DNA of 64,000 nucleotides from Pseudofrankia inefficax (GTDB taxonomy: Bacteria > Actinomycetota > Actinomycetes > Frankiales > Frankiaceae), in the NCBI RefSeq assembly GCF_000166135.1, contig NC_014666.1, positions 5,952,001 to 6,016,000 of the forward strand. Direction: 5' to 3'. The translations under genes were made by a program, and so were the position numbers. Under the pieces are notes generated by a model. The model was given only the letters and a program-made list of their open reading frames with translations, did not search any database and had not been told where the DNA came from. Shown here in pieces: positions 54,816 to 62,822 of the stretch. Each line of letters begins with the position of its first letter. Within the stretch, counting starts at the first letter, position 1.

Positions 54816-56201
54816 CTAGCTGATCTTGATGCTCGCCAGGAGGGCGTCGGTAACGGTGGGGTTGCCGCCGTAGTCGAGGACGCGGAACGGGATGCGGGGC
54901 AAGTACCAGCTGCGCGGGTAGAACGTGTAGCCGTCGTCGGCGCAGTGAGCGACCCACATGTCGTAGGTGGCGGTCTGGCCGGCCAAGGTCCGGGGACCCT
55001 GCTGGATCGGCGCCCGAACATCGGTCCGGGTATCGCCCGGGGCTCCGGACACGACGGGGTCGCTGCCGTCACTGTTCGCGTTCGGCGGTCGCCGCGGGCA
55101 GCCAACGGGCCCGGCGTCGGCGCTCCAGCCGTCGTCCTGATGAGCCTGGAAGGGCTGCCCCGCTCGGCCGGTGACCGTGCCCACCTCGATGAGGATGCCG
55201 GAGCAGCTGGCATCGGAGCGGTCGGCGAAGGCCGTGCCCGGAACCAGACAGGCCCACCGGCCGTGCGGGGCCAGCGTGCCGCCGGGCAGTCTGAGGACGG
55301 CCCACAGAACCGTCCAGCCCTTGGGCGGGATCAGCGAGACGCCACCGTCGAAGAACATCCGCCGGGACTCGTCGGAACCGACCTTGATCGTGGCGAGCAG
55401 CTGGGCGTCCGCGTCCGGGTGACCGATGGGGTCGAGCACCTGGAACGGGACGTCGGGGAGATACCAGCTGCGCGGGTAGAACGTGAACCCGTTGTCGCAG
55501 TGGGCGGCCCACTTGTCGTAGGCGCCGGTGTACCCGTTCACCGTCCAGGCGCCCTGCTCGACCAGCGAGGGGCCACCCGGCGACTCGGGGTCCCCGCTGG
55601 TGGGCGCGGCTCCTGGCCAGATCTCGTTGACGGCGCCATTCGTCCCGTCGGCCGGCGGAGTCGGGCAGGGCGCCTGACCCGACCCCTGGTACCAGCCCCA
55701 GGGCTGGTGTGCCTGGAACGGCGCGCCCTCCTGGCCGACCACGCTGCCGGACTGCAGCTCGATGCCACCGTCGCAGGGCAGGCCGGCGTACTGCGAGACC
55801 GGCGGCACCAGGCAGACCTGCATGTCGCCGGAGTCTCCGGAGGCGCTGACCGTCCAGCCCTTCGGCGGGATCAGGGACACCCCGCCGAACAGGTGCACGC
55901 GTCCGTCCCGCGGGGGCGGCGCGGGCGGGGTGGTCGTCGGTGGGGCGCTCGGTGGCGTCGCCGTGCTGGTCTTGGCCGGGACGATCGTGGTGGGGCCCGT
56001 GTCGTCGCCCAGGCCGAGCCCGAACACCACCGCGACGGCGCCGGCGGCGACGGCCGCCAGGCCGGCGACCAGGACCGTCCGGCGCTGCCGGCGGCGGTGC
56101 AGCCCGGCCCTCGTCCGCACCTCCTCGGCTCGGAACGGGTTGTCGGGCATGTCGGTGGCCGCGGCCCGCAGCAGCCTGGCGAGGTCGTTCGTCTCGTTCA
56201 T
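54816..56201 (-). CDS. Membrane protein with duplicated outer domain, sigma-factor partner
   Basis: 461 residues from the ATG at 56201, which overlaps the sigma gene stop by four bases. The cytoplasmic part is about 40 residues (LARLLRAAATDMPDNPFRAEEV), then one membrane helix at 42-64 and a Pro/Thr-rich linker. The outer part holds two copies of one domain, about residues 104-284 and 285-461. Each begins GGVSLIPPKGWTV, has AHxxNG/DDG-YTFYPRSWYLP and PFxVLD, and ends with LLAxIK. No standard anti-sigma zinc motif is visible. From its position and topology it probably controls the ECF sigma factor, but that is inference. I do not recognise the repeated domain. Confidence 0.75.
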   Translation of the reverse strand: MNETNDLARLLRAAATDMPDNPFRAEEVRTRAGLHRRRQRRTVLVAGLAAVAAGAVAVVFGLGLGDDTGPTTIVPAKTSTATPPSAPPTTTPPAPPPRDGRVHLFGGVSLIPPKGWTVSASGDSGDMQVCLVPPVSQYAGLPCDGGIELQSGSVVGQEGAPFQAHQPWGWYQGSGQAPCPTPPADGTNGAVNEIWPGAAPTSGDPESPGGPSLVEQGAWTVNGYTGAYDKWAAHCDNGFTFYPRSWYLPDVPFQVLDPIGHPDADAQLLATIKVGSDESRRMFFDGGVSLIPPKGWTVLWAVLRLPGGTLAPHGRWACLVPGTAFADRSDASCSGILIEVGTVTGRAGQPFQAHQDDGWSADAGPVGCPRRPPNANSDGSDPVVSGAPGDTRTDVRAPIQQGPRTLAGQTATYDMWVAHCADDGYTFYPRSWYLPRIPFRVLDYGGNPTVTDALLASIKIS

Positions 56202-56764
56202 CGGGCCTCTCCGGTCCGGCCGTAGGCGTCCTGGGAGCTGCGCGGCCCACGCCGCGCCACGCCGTCCGGCGGCGGTCCGTCGGCCGGATCGGCCATGAGG
56301 AGACGCAGGCGGTCCAGCCCGCGGGAGGTGAGGCTCTTGACGGTCCCGACCGTGCAGCCAAGCTGCCGCGCGGTCTCCGCCTCGCTGAGGTCCTCGTAGT
56401 GGCGCAGCACGACCGCCGCCCGCTGCCGGGCCGGCAGCCGCCGCAGCGCCCCGACCAGCCGGGCCCGCTCGTCGGCCGTGTCTGTCGGCGCCATGCCCTC
56501 GCGGCTGGGCTGGTCGGGGATCGCCGCGACCGGCCGCTCGCCGGACGAACGCCGCCGCCACCAGGAGCACGACAGGTTGACCATGGTGCGCCGGGTGTAC
56601 GCCTCCCAGCCGGCCGGCTCGACCTTGCCGCGACGCAGCCAGACCGCGAGCAGCGCGCTCTGGACGAGGTCCTCGGCCCGCCCGGCGTCGCCGGTCAACA
56701 GATAGGCGGTCCGCCCGAGCGCTGGGCCCCGATCGCGCACGAACCCGATGAAGTCGTCATCCAC
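56198..56764 (-). CDS. SigE-family ECF RNA polymerase sigma factor
   Basis: 188 residues. Region 2 (FIGFVRDRGPALGRTAYLLT, GDAGRAEDLVQSALLAVW) and region 4 (LRRLPARQRAAVVLRHYEDLSEAETARQLGCTVGTVKSLTSRGLDRLRLLM) are those of the actinobacterial SigE-like ECF group, which lacks region 3. It ends with a short Pro/Gly tail. It forms a two-gene unit with the membrane protein that follows. Its target genes are unknown. Confidence 0.93.
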   Translation of the reverse strand: MDDDFIGFVRDRGPALGRTAYLLTGDAGRAEDLVQSALLAVWLRRGKVEPAGWEAYTRRTMVNLSCSWWRRRSSGERPVAAIPDQPSREGMAPTDTADERARLVGALRRLPARQRAAVVLRHYEDLSEAETARQLGCTVGTVKSLTSRGLDRLRLLMADPADGPPPDGVARRGPRSSQDAYGRTGEAR

Positions 56765-56848
56765 GTGGGCGTCCTTCTGCTTGCCCGGCCGAGTGTGGCC
56801 GGTGAGTGCAGTAGGGACGCGACGGCGGCGGCGAAACGTTCGAGGGTG

Positions 56849-57640
56849 TCAAGAACCCGACAGCCCCGCCCGGCCGGGCTCGGCCCGTCGGCGTCGGTGG
56901 CGGGCGACGAGCGCCCGCGCGGCCAGCCGCAGCAGGCCGGCGGCGAACAGCAGGAGGAGTGCCAGGCCGAGGTGGCCGTCGAGCCAGGTGACGAGCGTGC
57001 GGCCCCACGGCGACACGGCCCGGGCCGCCAGCAGGTAGACGGACGTCTGGATGGCCATGCCCGCGGTCACGAAGCTCAGGAACCGCCGCCAGGAAGCGCC
57101 GCTGCCGCCCAGGGCTGCGTCCACCGCCGGGTTGGCGTTCACCAGGCAGACGTAGAGCAGGACGCGCTCGGTGGACCGGCGCGACAGCGCGTCGACGAGG
57201 CGCCGCCCGCCCGGGCGCAGCTCCAGCAGCGAGCGCAGGTCGTTGCGGGCGATCCCGAAGTAGGCGACCCGCACGAGCGCCCGCAGCGGCACCGCGATCA
57301 GGAGCGCGGGCAGGAAGGGCACCGATCCGCCGACGAGGAGCATGACCGACCAGGTCGGCCGCAACGCGATGAGCAGCAGCGGGGCGCTCGGGGCCAGCCG
57401 GGGCAGCAACGCCAGCCCGAGGGCGCCCCCGCCGTACAGCGCGGCGAGCAGCAGCACCGGCCAGATCCGCGGGACCCAACCAACCCACCGTCGCGACGCC
57501 AGGCTCGGCTCAGCCAGCCCCGATCCACGAGGGCCCGGCTCAGGCAGGCCCGGTCCAGGCGGGCTCGGCTCAGGAGAGCCCGGTCCGGGCGGGTGCGGCC
57601 CCACCGGCTCGGGCGCCGTCCCCGGCCTCGTGCCCACCAT
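56849..57640 (-). CDS. Polytopic membrane protein next to coaE
   Basis: 263 residues from the ATG at 57640. The first 45 are Gly/Pro/Ser/Glu repeats. About five hydrophobic segments follow (PVLLLAALYGGGALGLALLP, LLLIALRPTWSVMLLVGGSV, FLPALLIAVPLRALVRVAYF, FVTAGMAIQTSVYLLAARAV, LGLALLLLFAAGLL). The general shape resembles small DedA/VTT-like proteins, but I do not see the family motif clearly. It is divergent from coaE. Function unknown. Confidence 0.75.
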   Translation of the reverse strand: MVGTRPGTAPEPVGPHPPGPGSPEPSPPGPGLPEPGPRGSGLAEPSLASRRWVGWVPRIWPVLLLAALYGGGALGLALLPRLAPSAPLLLIALRPTWSVMLLVGGSVPFLPALLIAVPLRALVRVAYFGIARNDLRSLLELRPGGRRLVDALSRRSTERVLLYVCLVNANPAVDAALGGSGASWRRFLSFVTAGMAIQTSVYLLAARAVSPWGRTLVTWLDGHLGLALLLLFAAGLLRLAARALVARHRRRRAEPGRAGLSGS

Positions 57641-57712
57641 TCGTCCAGGATGCCTGGGTCCGCCGCCGGCGACCGGACCGACCCAACAGGCGCGCCGGCG
57701 CGCGAGGTGCGG

Positions 57713-57718
57713 CAGACT
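57713..57718 (+). promoter_or_regulatory. Possible -10 box of coaE
   Basis: CAGACT, one base from TAGACT, ends seven bases before the GTG at 57726. There is no ribosome site, so the gene is probably leaderless. Confidence 0.35.
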
Positions 57719-57725
57719 CGGCGTC

Positions 57726-58328
57726 GTGGTGCGGGTGGGACTTACCGGTGGGATCGGGTCAGGGAAGAGTGCCGTGTCGAGCCGGCTGGCCGAGCACGGC
57801 GCCATCGTCATCGACGCGGACAAGCTCGCCAGGGAGGTGGTCGCGCCGGGCACCCCCGGGCTCGCGGCGGTGGCCGAGGCCTTCGGCCCGGGCATCCTGC
57901 GCCCGGACGGCAGCCTGGACCGCGAGCAGCTCGGGAAGATCGTGTTCGCCGACCCGGTGGCCCGGCGGCGGCTGGAGGGCATCACCCATCCGCTGATCCG
58001 GGACGAGACCGCCCGGCAGTTCAGCGCCCCACCCGCGGGCGCGGTCGTCGTCCATGACATCCCGCTGCTGGTCGAGGCCGGGATGGCCAAGGGCTACGAC
58101 GCCGTGGTCGTCGTCGAGGCGCCCCGAGCGCTTCGGCTGGAACGGCTGGCGGCCCGCGGGCTCCCGCGCGACCAGGCCGAGGCCCGGATGGCCAACCAGG
58201 CCTCCGACGAGGACCGGCGCGCCGTCGCCGACGTCCTGCTCGACAACTCCGGATCGCTGGCCGAGCTGCACGCCCAGGTGGACGCGCTCTGGCGGGACCT
58301 CGTCGCCCGCGGGGACGCCGCCGGCTAG
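57726..58328 (+). CDS. coaE: Dephospho-CoA kinase
   Basis: 200 residues. It carries out the last step of CoA synthesis, phosphorylating dephospho-CoA with ATP. P-loop GLTGGIGSGKS, IDADKLAREVV, HPLIRDETARQF, HDIPLLVEAGM and the lid arginines (RLERLAARGLPRDQAEARM) are conserved. It starts at GTG 57726 (a second GTG follows). It stands beside uvrB in many actinobacteria, as here. The actinobacterial C-terminal GrpB-type extension is absent. Confidence 0.95.
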   Translation: MVRVGLTGGIGSGKSAVSSRLAEHGAIVIDADKLAREVVAPGTPGLAAVAEAFGPGILRPDGSLDREQLGKIVFADPVARRRLEGITHPLIRDETARQFSAPPAGAVVVHDIPLLVEAGMAKGYDAVVVVEAPRALRLERLAARGLPRDQAEARMANQASDEDRRAVADVLLDNSGSLAELHAQVDALWRDLVARGDAAG

Positions 58329-58384
58329 CGACCGGCCACGGCCGGTACGGCACCGCCTACCGCACGCACGGCCGGCCGGTCGCT
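58327..58384. repeat. 11-bp-arm inverted repeat after coaE
   Basis: AGCGACCGGCC at 58327-58337, starting inside the coaE stop, pairs with 58374-58384 across a 36-base loop. It may act as a terminator between coaE and the cupin gene. Confidence 0.5.
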
Positions 58385-58393
58385 GCCGCGCCG

Positions 58394-58729
58394 ATGATTC
58401 CCGCCGCCCTGGCCTGTCTCACAGAGGTGGACACGCCAGACGCGCAGGAGCTGTCCCTCCTCGGCACCCGGCTGCCGCCGCACCTGCGGCTGCGCACGGT
58501 CGTCCTGCCGGCCGGCGACGCCGTCGCGTTCCAGCGGGCCGACTGGGTCGACACGCTCGTCGTCGTGGAGCTCGGCGAGCTCGACATCGAGTGCGACGAC
58601 GGCACCCATGTGACGTTCCGGACGGGCGCGGTCCTCGTCCTCGACCTGCCGGAACCGCGGTGGCTACGCAACCCGGGTGACGGTCCGCTAGTCCTGTCCG
58701 CGCTGTCCCGCCGCCGGCCGCCGGGCTGA
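58394..58729 (+). CDS. Small cupin-domain protein
   Basis: 111 residues. A single beta-barrel with the cupin-like stretch VVLPAGDAVAFQRADWVDTL, then VVELGELDIECDDGTHVTFR and TGAVLVLDLPEPRWLRNPGD. The usual metal-binding His residues are not evident, so an enzymatic role is doubtful. Function unknown. It starts 65 bases after coaE. Confidence 0.72.
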   Translation: MIPAALACLTEVDTPDAQELSLLGTRLPPHLRLRTVVLPAGDAVAFQRADWVDTLVVVELGELDIECDDGTHVTFRTGAVLVLDLPEPRWLRNPGDGPLVLSALSRRRPPG

Positions 58730-58977
58730 GCCGCGCCGCTCGCCCACCGGCGGCGGCTCGACACGCCGACGGCGGGTTTCGGCTGTCCGCACTCCGACCG
58801 CGACACAACTGGACAACGCATGGCCGACACGGAAAGGTCGGTCACGTTGTGCATCAGCCCATCGGGCCGGTGTCCGGTCGCGCCGACGTGGCTGGCCCCG
58901 GCCCACCTTGCCGCCTCAGGCCACCGGGCGCGCGAGCGGAACGCGCGCACGCCCGTCGGCCGTGTTGGGAGCCGACC

Positions 58978-60066
58978 GTGAACCCCCAGTCCCCGCGTAC
59001 CCCAGTCCGGCACTGCGCCGTCCCGCCGAACCTGCTGGAGCGGATCATCCGCAACGGCACCGACGAGCAGCGCGACTGGGCACTGCAGACCCTCGCGCTG
59101 GACAACACGCAGCGCACCGTCCGCGTGCACAACGCGCTCGTGACCGAGTTCTGGGGCGGGCGACGCCCCCGGCCCACGCCGGCGCCGAAGCCGACCCCGA
59201 CGACCAGCGGGCTGCGCCGCACGATCGACGACGAGAAGGGCAGTGAGAACCTGCCCGGCGTCACCGTGCGTACCGAGGGCCAGGCGCCGACCGCCGACGT
59301 CGAGGTCAACGAGGCCTACGACGGGCTCGGCGCGACGTACACCTTCTACTCCGAGGTGCTGTCGCGGAACTCGGTCGACGACCACGGCCTGCCGCTGATC
59401 GCGTCGGTCCACTACGGCGACCACTACGACAACGCCTTCTGGAACGGCGACCAGATGGTCTTCGGCGACGGCGACGGCGAGCTGTTCAACCGGTTCACCG
59501 TCTCCCTCGACGTGATCGGCCACGAGCTGACCCACGGCGTCACGCAGTACACCGCCGGGCTCGCCTACCTGAACCAGGCCGGGGCGCTCAACGAGTCGGT
59601 CAGCGACGTCTTCGGCTCGCTCGTCAAGCAGTACAAGCTCGGGCAGAAGGCGTCGGACGCCGACTGGCTGATCGGCGCGGGCCTGCTGGCCCCCGGCGTG
59701 CAGGGTGTGGCGCTGCGGTCGATGAAGGCGCCCGGCACGGCGTTCGACGACCCGACGCTGGGCACCGACGACCAGCCGGGCACCATGTCCGGCTACGTGC
59801 ACACCGCCTCGGACAACGGTGGCGTGCACACCAACTCCGGCATTCCCAACCACGCGTTCTACCTCGCCGCCATCGCGCTCGGCGGGCACGCCTGGGAGCA
59901 GGCCGGCAAGATCTGGTACGCCACGCTGACCTCGGGGCGGGTGAAGGCGAACTCCACCTTCGCCCAGTTCGCCACGCTGACGGTCTCCGAGGCCAGGACG
60001 CTCTTCGGCAAGACCGAGGCGCAGGCCGTGCAGGACGCCTGGAAGCAGGTCGGCATCAAGGTGTGA
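58978..60066 (+). CDS. Protealysin-type M4 metalloprotease
   Basis: 362 residues from GTG at 58978, with GGGAG ahead. The short propeptide carries the protealysin motif CAVPPNLLERI near residue 20. The catalytic domain has the zinc motif HELTHGVTQYTAG and the third ligand Glu in GALNESVSDVFG, so it should be active. HTNSGIPNHAFYLAA near the C-terminal half holds the second catalytic His region. There is no signal peptide, as in protealysins, which act or are stored inside the cell. A strong hairpin and then an inhibitor gene follow. Confidence 0.93.
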   Translation: MNPQSPRTPVRHCAVPPNLLERIIRNGTDEQRDWALQTLALDNTQRTVRVHNALVTEFWGGRRPRPTPAPKPTPTTSGLRRTIDDEKGSENLPGVTVRTEGQAPTADVEVNEAYDGLGATYTFYSEVLSRNSVDDHGLPLIASVHYGDHYDNAFWNGDQMVFGDGDGELFNRFTVSLDVIGHELTHGVTQYTAGLAYLNQAGALNESVSDVFGSLVKQYKLGQKASDADWLIGAGLLAPGVQGVALRSMKAPGTAFDDPTLGTDDQPGTMSGYVHTASDNGGVHTNSGIPNHAFYLAAIALGGHAWEQAGKIWYATLTSGRVKANSTFAQFATLTVSEARTLFGKTEAQAVQDAWKQVGIKV

Positions 60067-60080
60067 CGCGCGGCTGCCGC

Positions 60081-60114
60081 GGCCGTGCGGTCCGGGTTCC
60101 CGGACCGCACGGCC
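60081..60114 (+). terminator. Strong hairpin between protease and inhibitor genes
   Basis: Perfect 16-base arms (GGCCGTGCGGTCCGGG at 60081-60096 and partner 60099-60114) around two bases, starting 14 bases after the protease stop. It may end or attenuate transcription and so set the ratio of protease to inhibitor. Confidence 0.7.
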
Positions 60115-60235
60115 GGCACGCACCTGGTGACCGGCTCTCGATCGGCGGGACATCGGACAGGTCGGGCGCAATCGCCAGGACCTTGGTATGGCCGGCTGGA
60201 TCGGGGGACAATGGATTCATGAGGGACAGCCGGTC

Positions 60236-60553
60236 ATGAGTGGTGACGCACGGGTCAGGGTCGTGCTGGAACGGTCCGGCGGTTTCGCCGGCCGCACGAT
60301 CCGGCGCGGGCTGGACACCGCCGCCCTGCCTGCCGGCGACGCCGACGCGCTGCGCGCGCTGGTGGCCGGCCTGCCGGTGGCGCCGTCGACCGGGCCCGAG
60401 GCCGCGACCGGCCCGGACCGGTTCACCTACGCCGTCGAGGTCGACGCCGGGAACCGCCACGACGTGCACCATTTCGCCGAGCCCGTCCCCGAGGCCGCGA
60501 AACCGCTGATCCAGCTGCTCTCCGCCGCCCCGCTGCTCCCCGCTCGGCGCTGA
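60236..60553 (+). CDS. Emfourin-like inhibitor of M4 protease
   Basis: 105 residues from the ATG at 60236, with GAGGGAC ahead. VRVVLERSGGFAGRTIRRGL at the start and DRFTYAVEVDAG, then HHFAEPVPEAAKPLIQLL at the end, match the pattern of emfourin. Emfourin is the cytoplasmic inhibitor usually encoded next to protealysin-like proteases. It would bind the active cleft of the protease made just upstream. I infer the function from fold pattern and position. Confidence 0.78.
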   Translation: MSGDARVRVVLERSGGFAGRTIRRGLDTAALPAGDADALRALVAGLPVAPSTGPEAATGPDRFTYAVEVDAGNRHDVHHFAEPVPEAAKPLIQLLSAAPLLPARR

Positions 60554-60821
60554 GGACCGCTTGGCGCTGACGCAGCCCCGGCGCTGGAGCCGCAGGGTGA
60601 CCTCGCCGTGACGGACCGCGGCAGGGTAATACCGTGGACCACCGGTTCGCCCGCGACCGAGGCCGCGCCGGCCGGAAAATAGTTTGTTCGAATCCCGGAT
60701 CTGCCCGATTCTGGTCGAGCCCCGCGGCATTTGCCCGGAGGATTACCGGCGAATCACGAGCCGATACGCCGGCGGTCCTCGGCTGTCCCGCCGCTCCCAC
60801 CTGAAGGAGGCGTTTTCCGTC

Positions 60822-62036
60822 ATGATGCCGCTGGCACGTCTCAGTGGGGCGCAGGCCCCGATCTGGATGTGGACCCAGCCGGAGAACGTTGAGAGCGCCG
60901 CACTCGACCAGCTGCGCGCGATTGCGAACCTTCCTTACATTCATCACCACGTGACCGTGATGCCCGACGTTCATCTCGGCAAGGGCGCCACCGTCGGTTC
61001 CGTCGTGGCGATGCGGGACGCTGTCTCGCCGGCCGCGGTCGGCGTCGACATCGGCTGTGGCATGGCGGCGCTGCGCACCAGCCTCACCGCGAACGACCTG
61101 CCGGACGACCTGGGCCCGGTCCGCTCGGCGATCGAGGAGGCGATCCCGGTCGGGCACCGCGGCCACACCGAGATCTCGACCCGGGTCCGCCGCAACGACG
61201 ACCTGTGGGACGCCTTCGACCTGCTGCATCCGGCGGTGAAGGGCCGGCTGGCCCGCGCCATGGCGCAGCTGGGCACCCTCGGCTCGGGTAACCACTTCAT
61301 CGAGCTGTGCCTGGACGCCGACGACGCGGTCTGGATGATGCTGCACTCCGGCTCGCGCAACATCGGCAAGGAGCTGGCCGACGTCCACATCGGGGTCGCG
61401 AAGAGCCTGGCGCACAACGTCGGGCTGCCCGACCGGGACCTGGCCGTGTTCCTCGCCGGAACGCCGGAGATGGCCGCCTACCGCCATGACCTGCACTGGG
61501 CCCAGGACTACGCGCGGCGCAACCGGGAGACCATGCTGGCCCTGTACGCCCAGACGCTGCGCCGGTTCTTCCCGGCGCTGCGGGTCCCGTGCCCACCGGC
61601 GGAGGGCCCGCACGCCGGCGACGCCGCCTACGCCAGCGTGAACTGCCACCACAACTACGTCGCCGAGGAGCATCACTACGGCGCCGACGTGCTGGTGACC
61701 CGCAAGGGCGCGATCTCGGCGCGGTCCGGCGAGTACGGCATCATTCCCGGCTCCATGGGGACGGGCTCGTACCTCGTCCGCGGCCGCGGCAACCCGGCCG
61801 CGTTCACGTCGGCCCCGCACGGGGCCGGCCGGCGGATGAGCCGGAACAAGGCGCGCAGGACGTTCACCGTCGACGACCTGATGGCCCAGACCGCCGGCGT
61901 CGAGTGCCGCACCGACCCGGGGGTGCTCGACGAGATCCCCGCGGCCTACAAGGACATCGATGAGGTCATCGGCTATAGCGACAGCCTTGTAGAAGTTGTG
62001 GCCCGGCTGCGCGCGGTTCTCTGCGTGAAGGGCTGA
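60822..62036 (+). CDS. rtcB: RtcB-family RNA ligase
   Basis: 404 residues from the ATG at 60822, with AAGGAGG eleven bases ahead. It joins RNA ends with 2',3'-cyclic phosphate or 3'-phosphate to 5'-OH, using GTP and Mn. Conserved blocks are MPDVHLGKGATVGSVVAM, GVDIGCGMAALRT, GTLGSGNHFIEL, HSGSRNIGKELAD, the nucleotide-binding HHNYVAEEHHYG region and RKGAISARSGEYGIIPGSMG. No archease or rsr gene lies beside it, so the RNA target is unclear. Confidence 0.94.
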   Translation: MMPLARLSGAQAPIWMWTQPENVESAALDQLRAIANLPYIHHHVTVMPDVHLGKGATVGSVVAMRDAVSPAAVGVDIGCGMAALRTSLTANDLPDDLGPVRSAIEEAIPVGHRGHTEISTRVRRNDDLWDAFDLLHPAVKGRLARAMAQLGTLGSGNHFIELCLDADDAVWMMLHSGSRNIGKELADVHIGVAKSLAHNVGLPDRDLAVFLAGTPEMAAYRHDLHWAQDYARRNRETMLALYAQTLRRFFPALRVPCPPAEGPHAGDAAYASVNCHHNYVAEEHHYGADVLVTRKGAISARSGEYGIIPGSMGTGSYLVRGRGNPAAFTSAPHGAGRRMSRNKARRTFTVDDLMAQTAGVECRTDPGVLDEIPAAYKDIDEVIGYSDSLVEVVARLRAVLCVKG

Positions 62037-62118
62037 CAACCCGCGCCGCTCGGCCGACCATGAGGTAAAGCGTCCACGACAATTCGGTTACCGATAATCA
62101 CCGTTTGGGTCATCCCGC

Positions 62119-62150
62119 TGGTTGGCCGGCACCCCCGTGCCGGCCAACCA
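62119..62150 (+). terminator. Terminator of rtcB
   Basis: Perfect 14-base arms (TGGTTGGCCGGCAC at 62119-62132 and partner 62137-62150) with the loop CCCC, about 80 bases after the rtcB stop. Confidence 0.75.
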
Positions 62151-62235
62151 GGCGCGTGAGCCGCCGTTGCTGGACAAGACCACGGCCACAGTCACGACCA
62201 TGGTCGTTTGACGGAGGACCTAACCCGATTTCGGA

Positions 62236-62261
62236 TCTAACGGTGGTTCCAGACCGTTAGA
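62236..62261. promoter_or_regulatory. Inverted repeat upstream of the STAS gene
   Basis: TCTAACGGT at 62236-62244 pairs perfectly with 62253-62261 around 8 bases. A further ACCGTT direct element follows. It lies 50-80 bases ahead of the STAS start, a good place for an operator. A TTGACG near 62208 could be a -35 box, but I see no well-spaced -10. Confidence 0.5.
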
Positions 62262-62314
62262 ACCGTTGGATAGGCGGTCCCGGCTTCCGGCGCTTAGCGG
62301 AGGGAATGACGCCC

Positions 62315-62770
62315 ATGCCCGATGTCAGGGTGGAATCGGAGCACGACGACCTCGCGGACCCCGCGGGGGACCAGACGGATCACGACCGGCCCGACGAGGC
62401 GCTCCCGGGCTTCGACGCGGAGCGGCTGGAGATCCAGACAGGCGCGATGCGCGTGGCGGCGACCTTCGAGCCGCCCATCCTGTCGATCGACGGCGACATC
62501 GACGCCTCGGTGCTGCCCGCGCTCGTCGGCACGCTCGCGAAGGTCGCCCACCACGGGCGCGGCGACGTCCGAGTCGACCTCGGCCGGCTGCGCCGCGTGG
62601 ACGTCGGCGGCCTGCGCGCGCTGGTGGCGTCCGCGGGCAACCTGCACCGCGACGGCCGTGGGCTCGTGCTGCACGCCGTCGCGCCCTGGCTGCTCGGCCT
62701 GCTGATCGTGACAGGCTGGGACGACGCGCCCGGCCTGCGCCTGGTAGCAGGGCCCGTGCCGACTGGCTGA
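62315..62770 (+). CDS. STAS-domain protein (anti-sigma factor antagonist-like)
   Basis: 151 residues from the ATG at 62315. An earlier ATG at 62306 is too close to the GGAGGGA site. The first 45 residues are acidic and disordered-looking. The STAS fold then follows: PPILSIDGDIDASVLPALVG, VRVDLGRLRRVDVGGLRALV and LVLHAVAPWLLGLLIVTGWD. The usual phosphorylated Ser (in D-S-S-G) is replaced by D-V-G-G. Control by a phospho-switch is therefore doubtful. No partner kinase gene is near. Confidence 0.82.
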   Translation: MPDVRVESEHDDLADPAGDQTDHDRPDEALPGFDAERLEIQTGAMRVAATFEPPILSIDGDIDASVLPALVGTLAKVAHHGRGDVRVDLGRLRRVDVGGLRALVASAGNLHRDGRGLVLHAVAPWLLGLLIVTGWDDAPGLRLVAGPVPTG

Positions 62771-62808
62771 TCCTGGCGAACTCGGCTCGGCCGCGACCAC
62801 GTCCTCCG

Positions 62809-62814
62809 TAGACT
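62809..62814 (+). promoter_or_regulatory. Predicted -10 box of the aminotransferase gene
   Basis: TAGACT, a strong TANNNT -10 form, ends eight bases before the ATG at 62823. No ribosome site is seen, so the transcript is probably leaderless. Confidence 0.5.
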
Positions 62815-62822
62815 GACCGCTC

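Noticed and set aside
60683..60696. tRNA T-loop-like string GTTCGAATCCCGG upstream of rtcB
   Set aside because: The five bases before the loop do not pair with those after it, and no acceptor, D or anticodon arm can be drawn. A Y-RNA-like gene next to rtcB was considered, but the flanks give no consistent fold.
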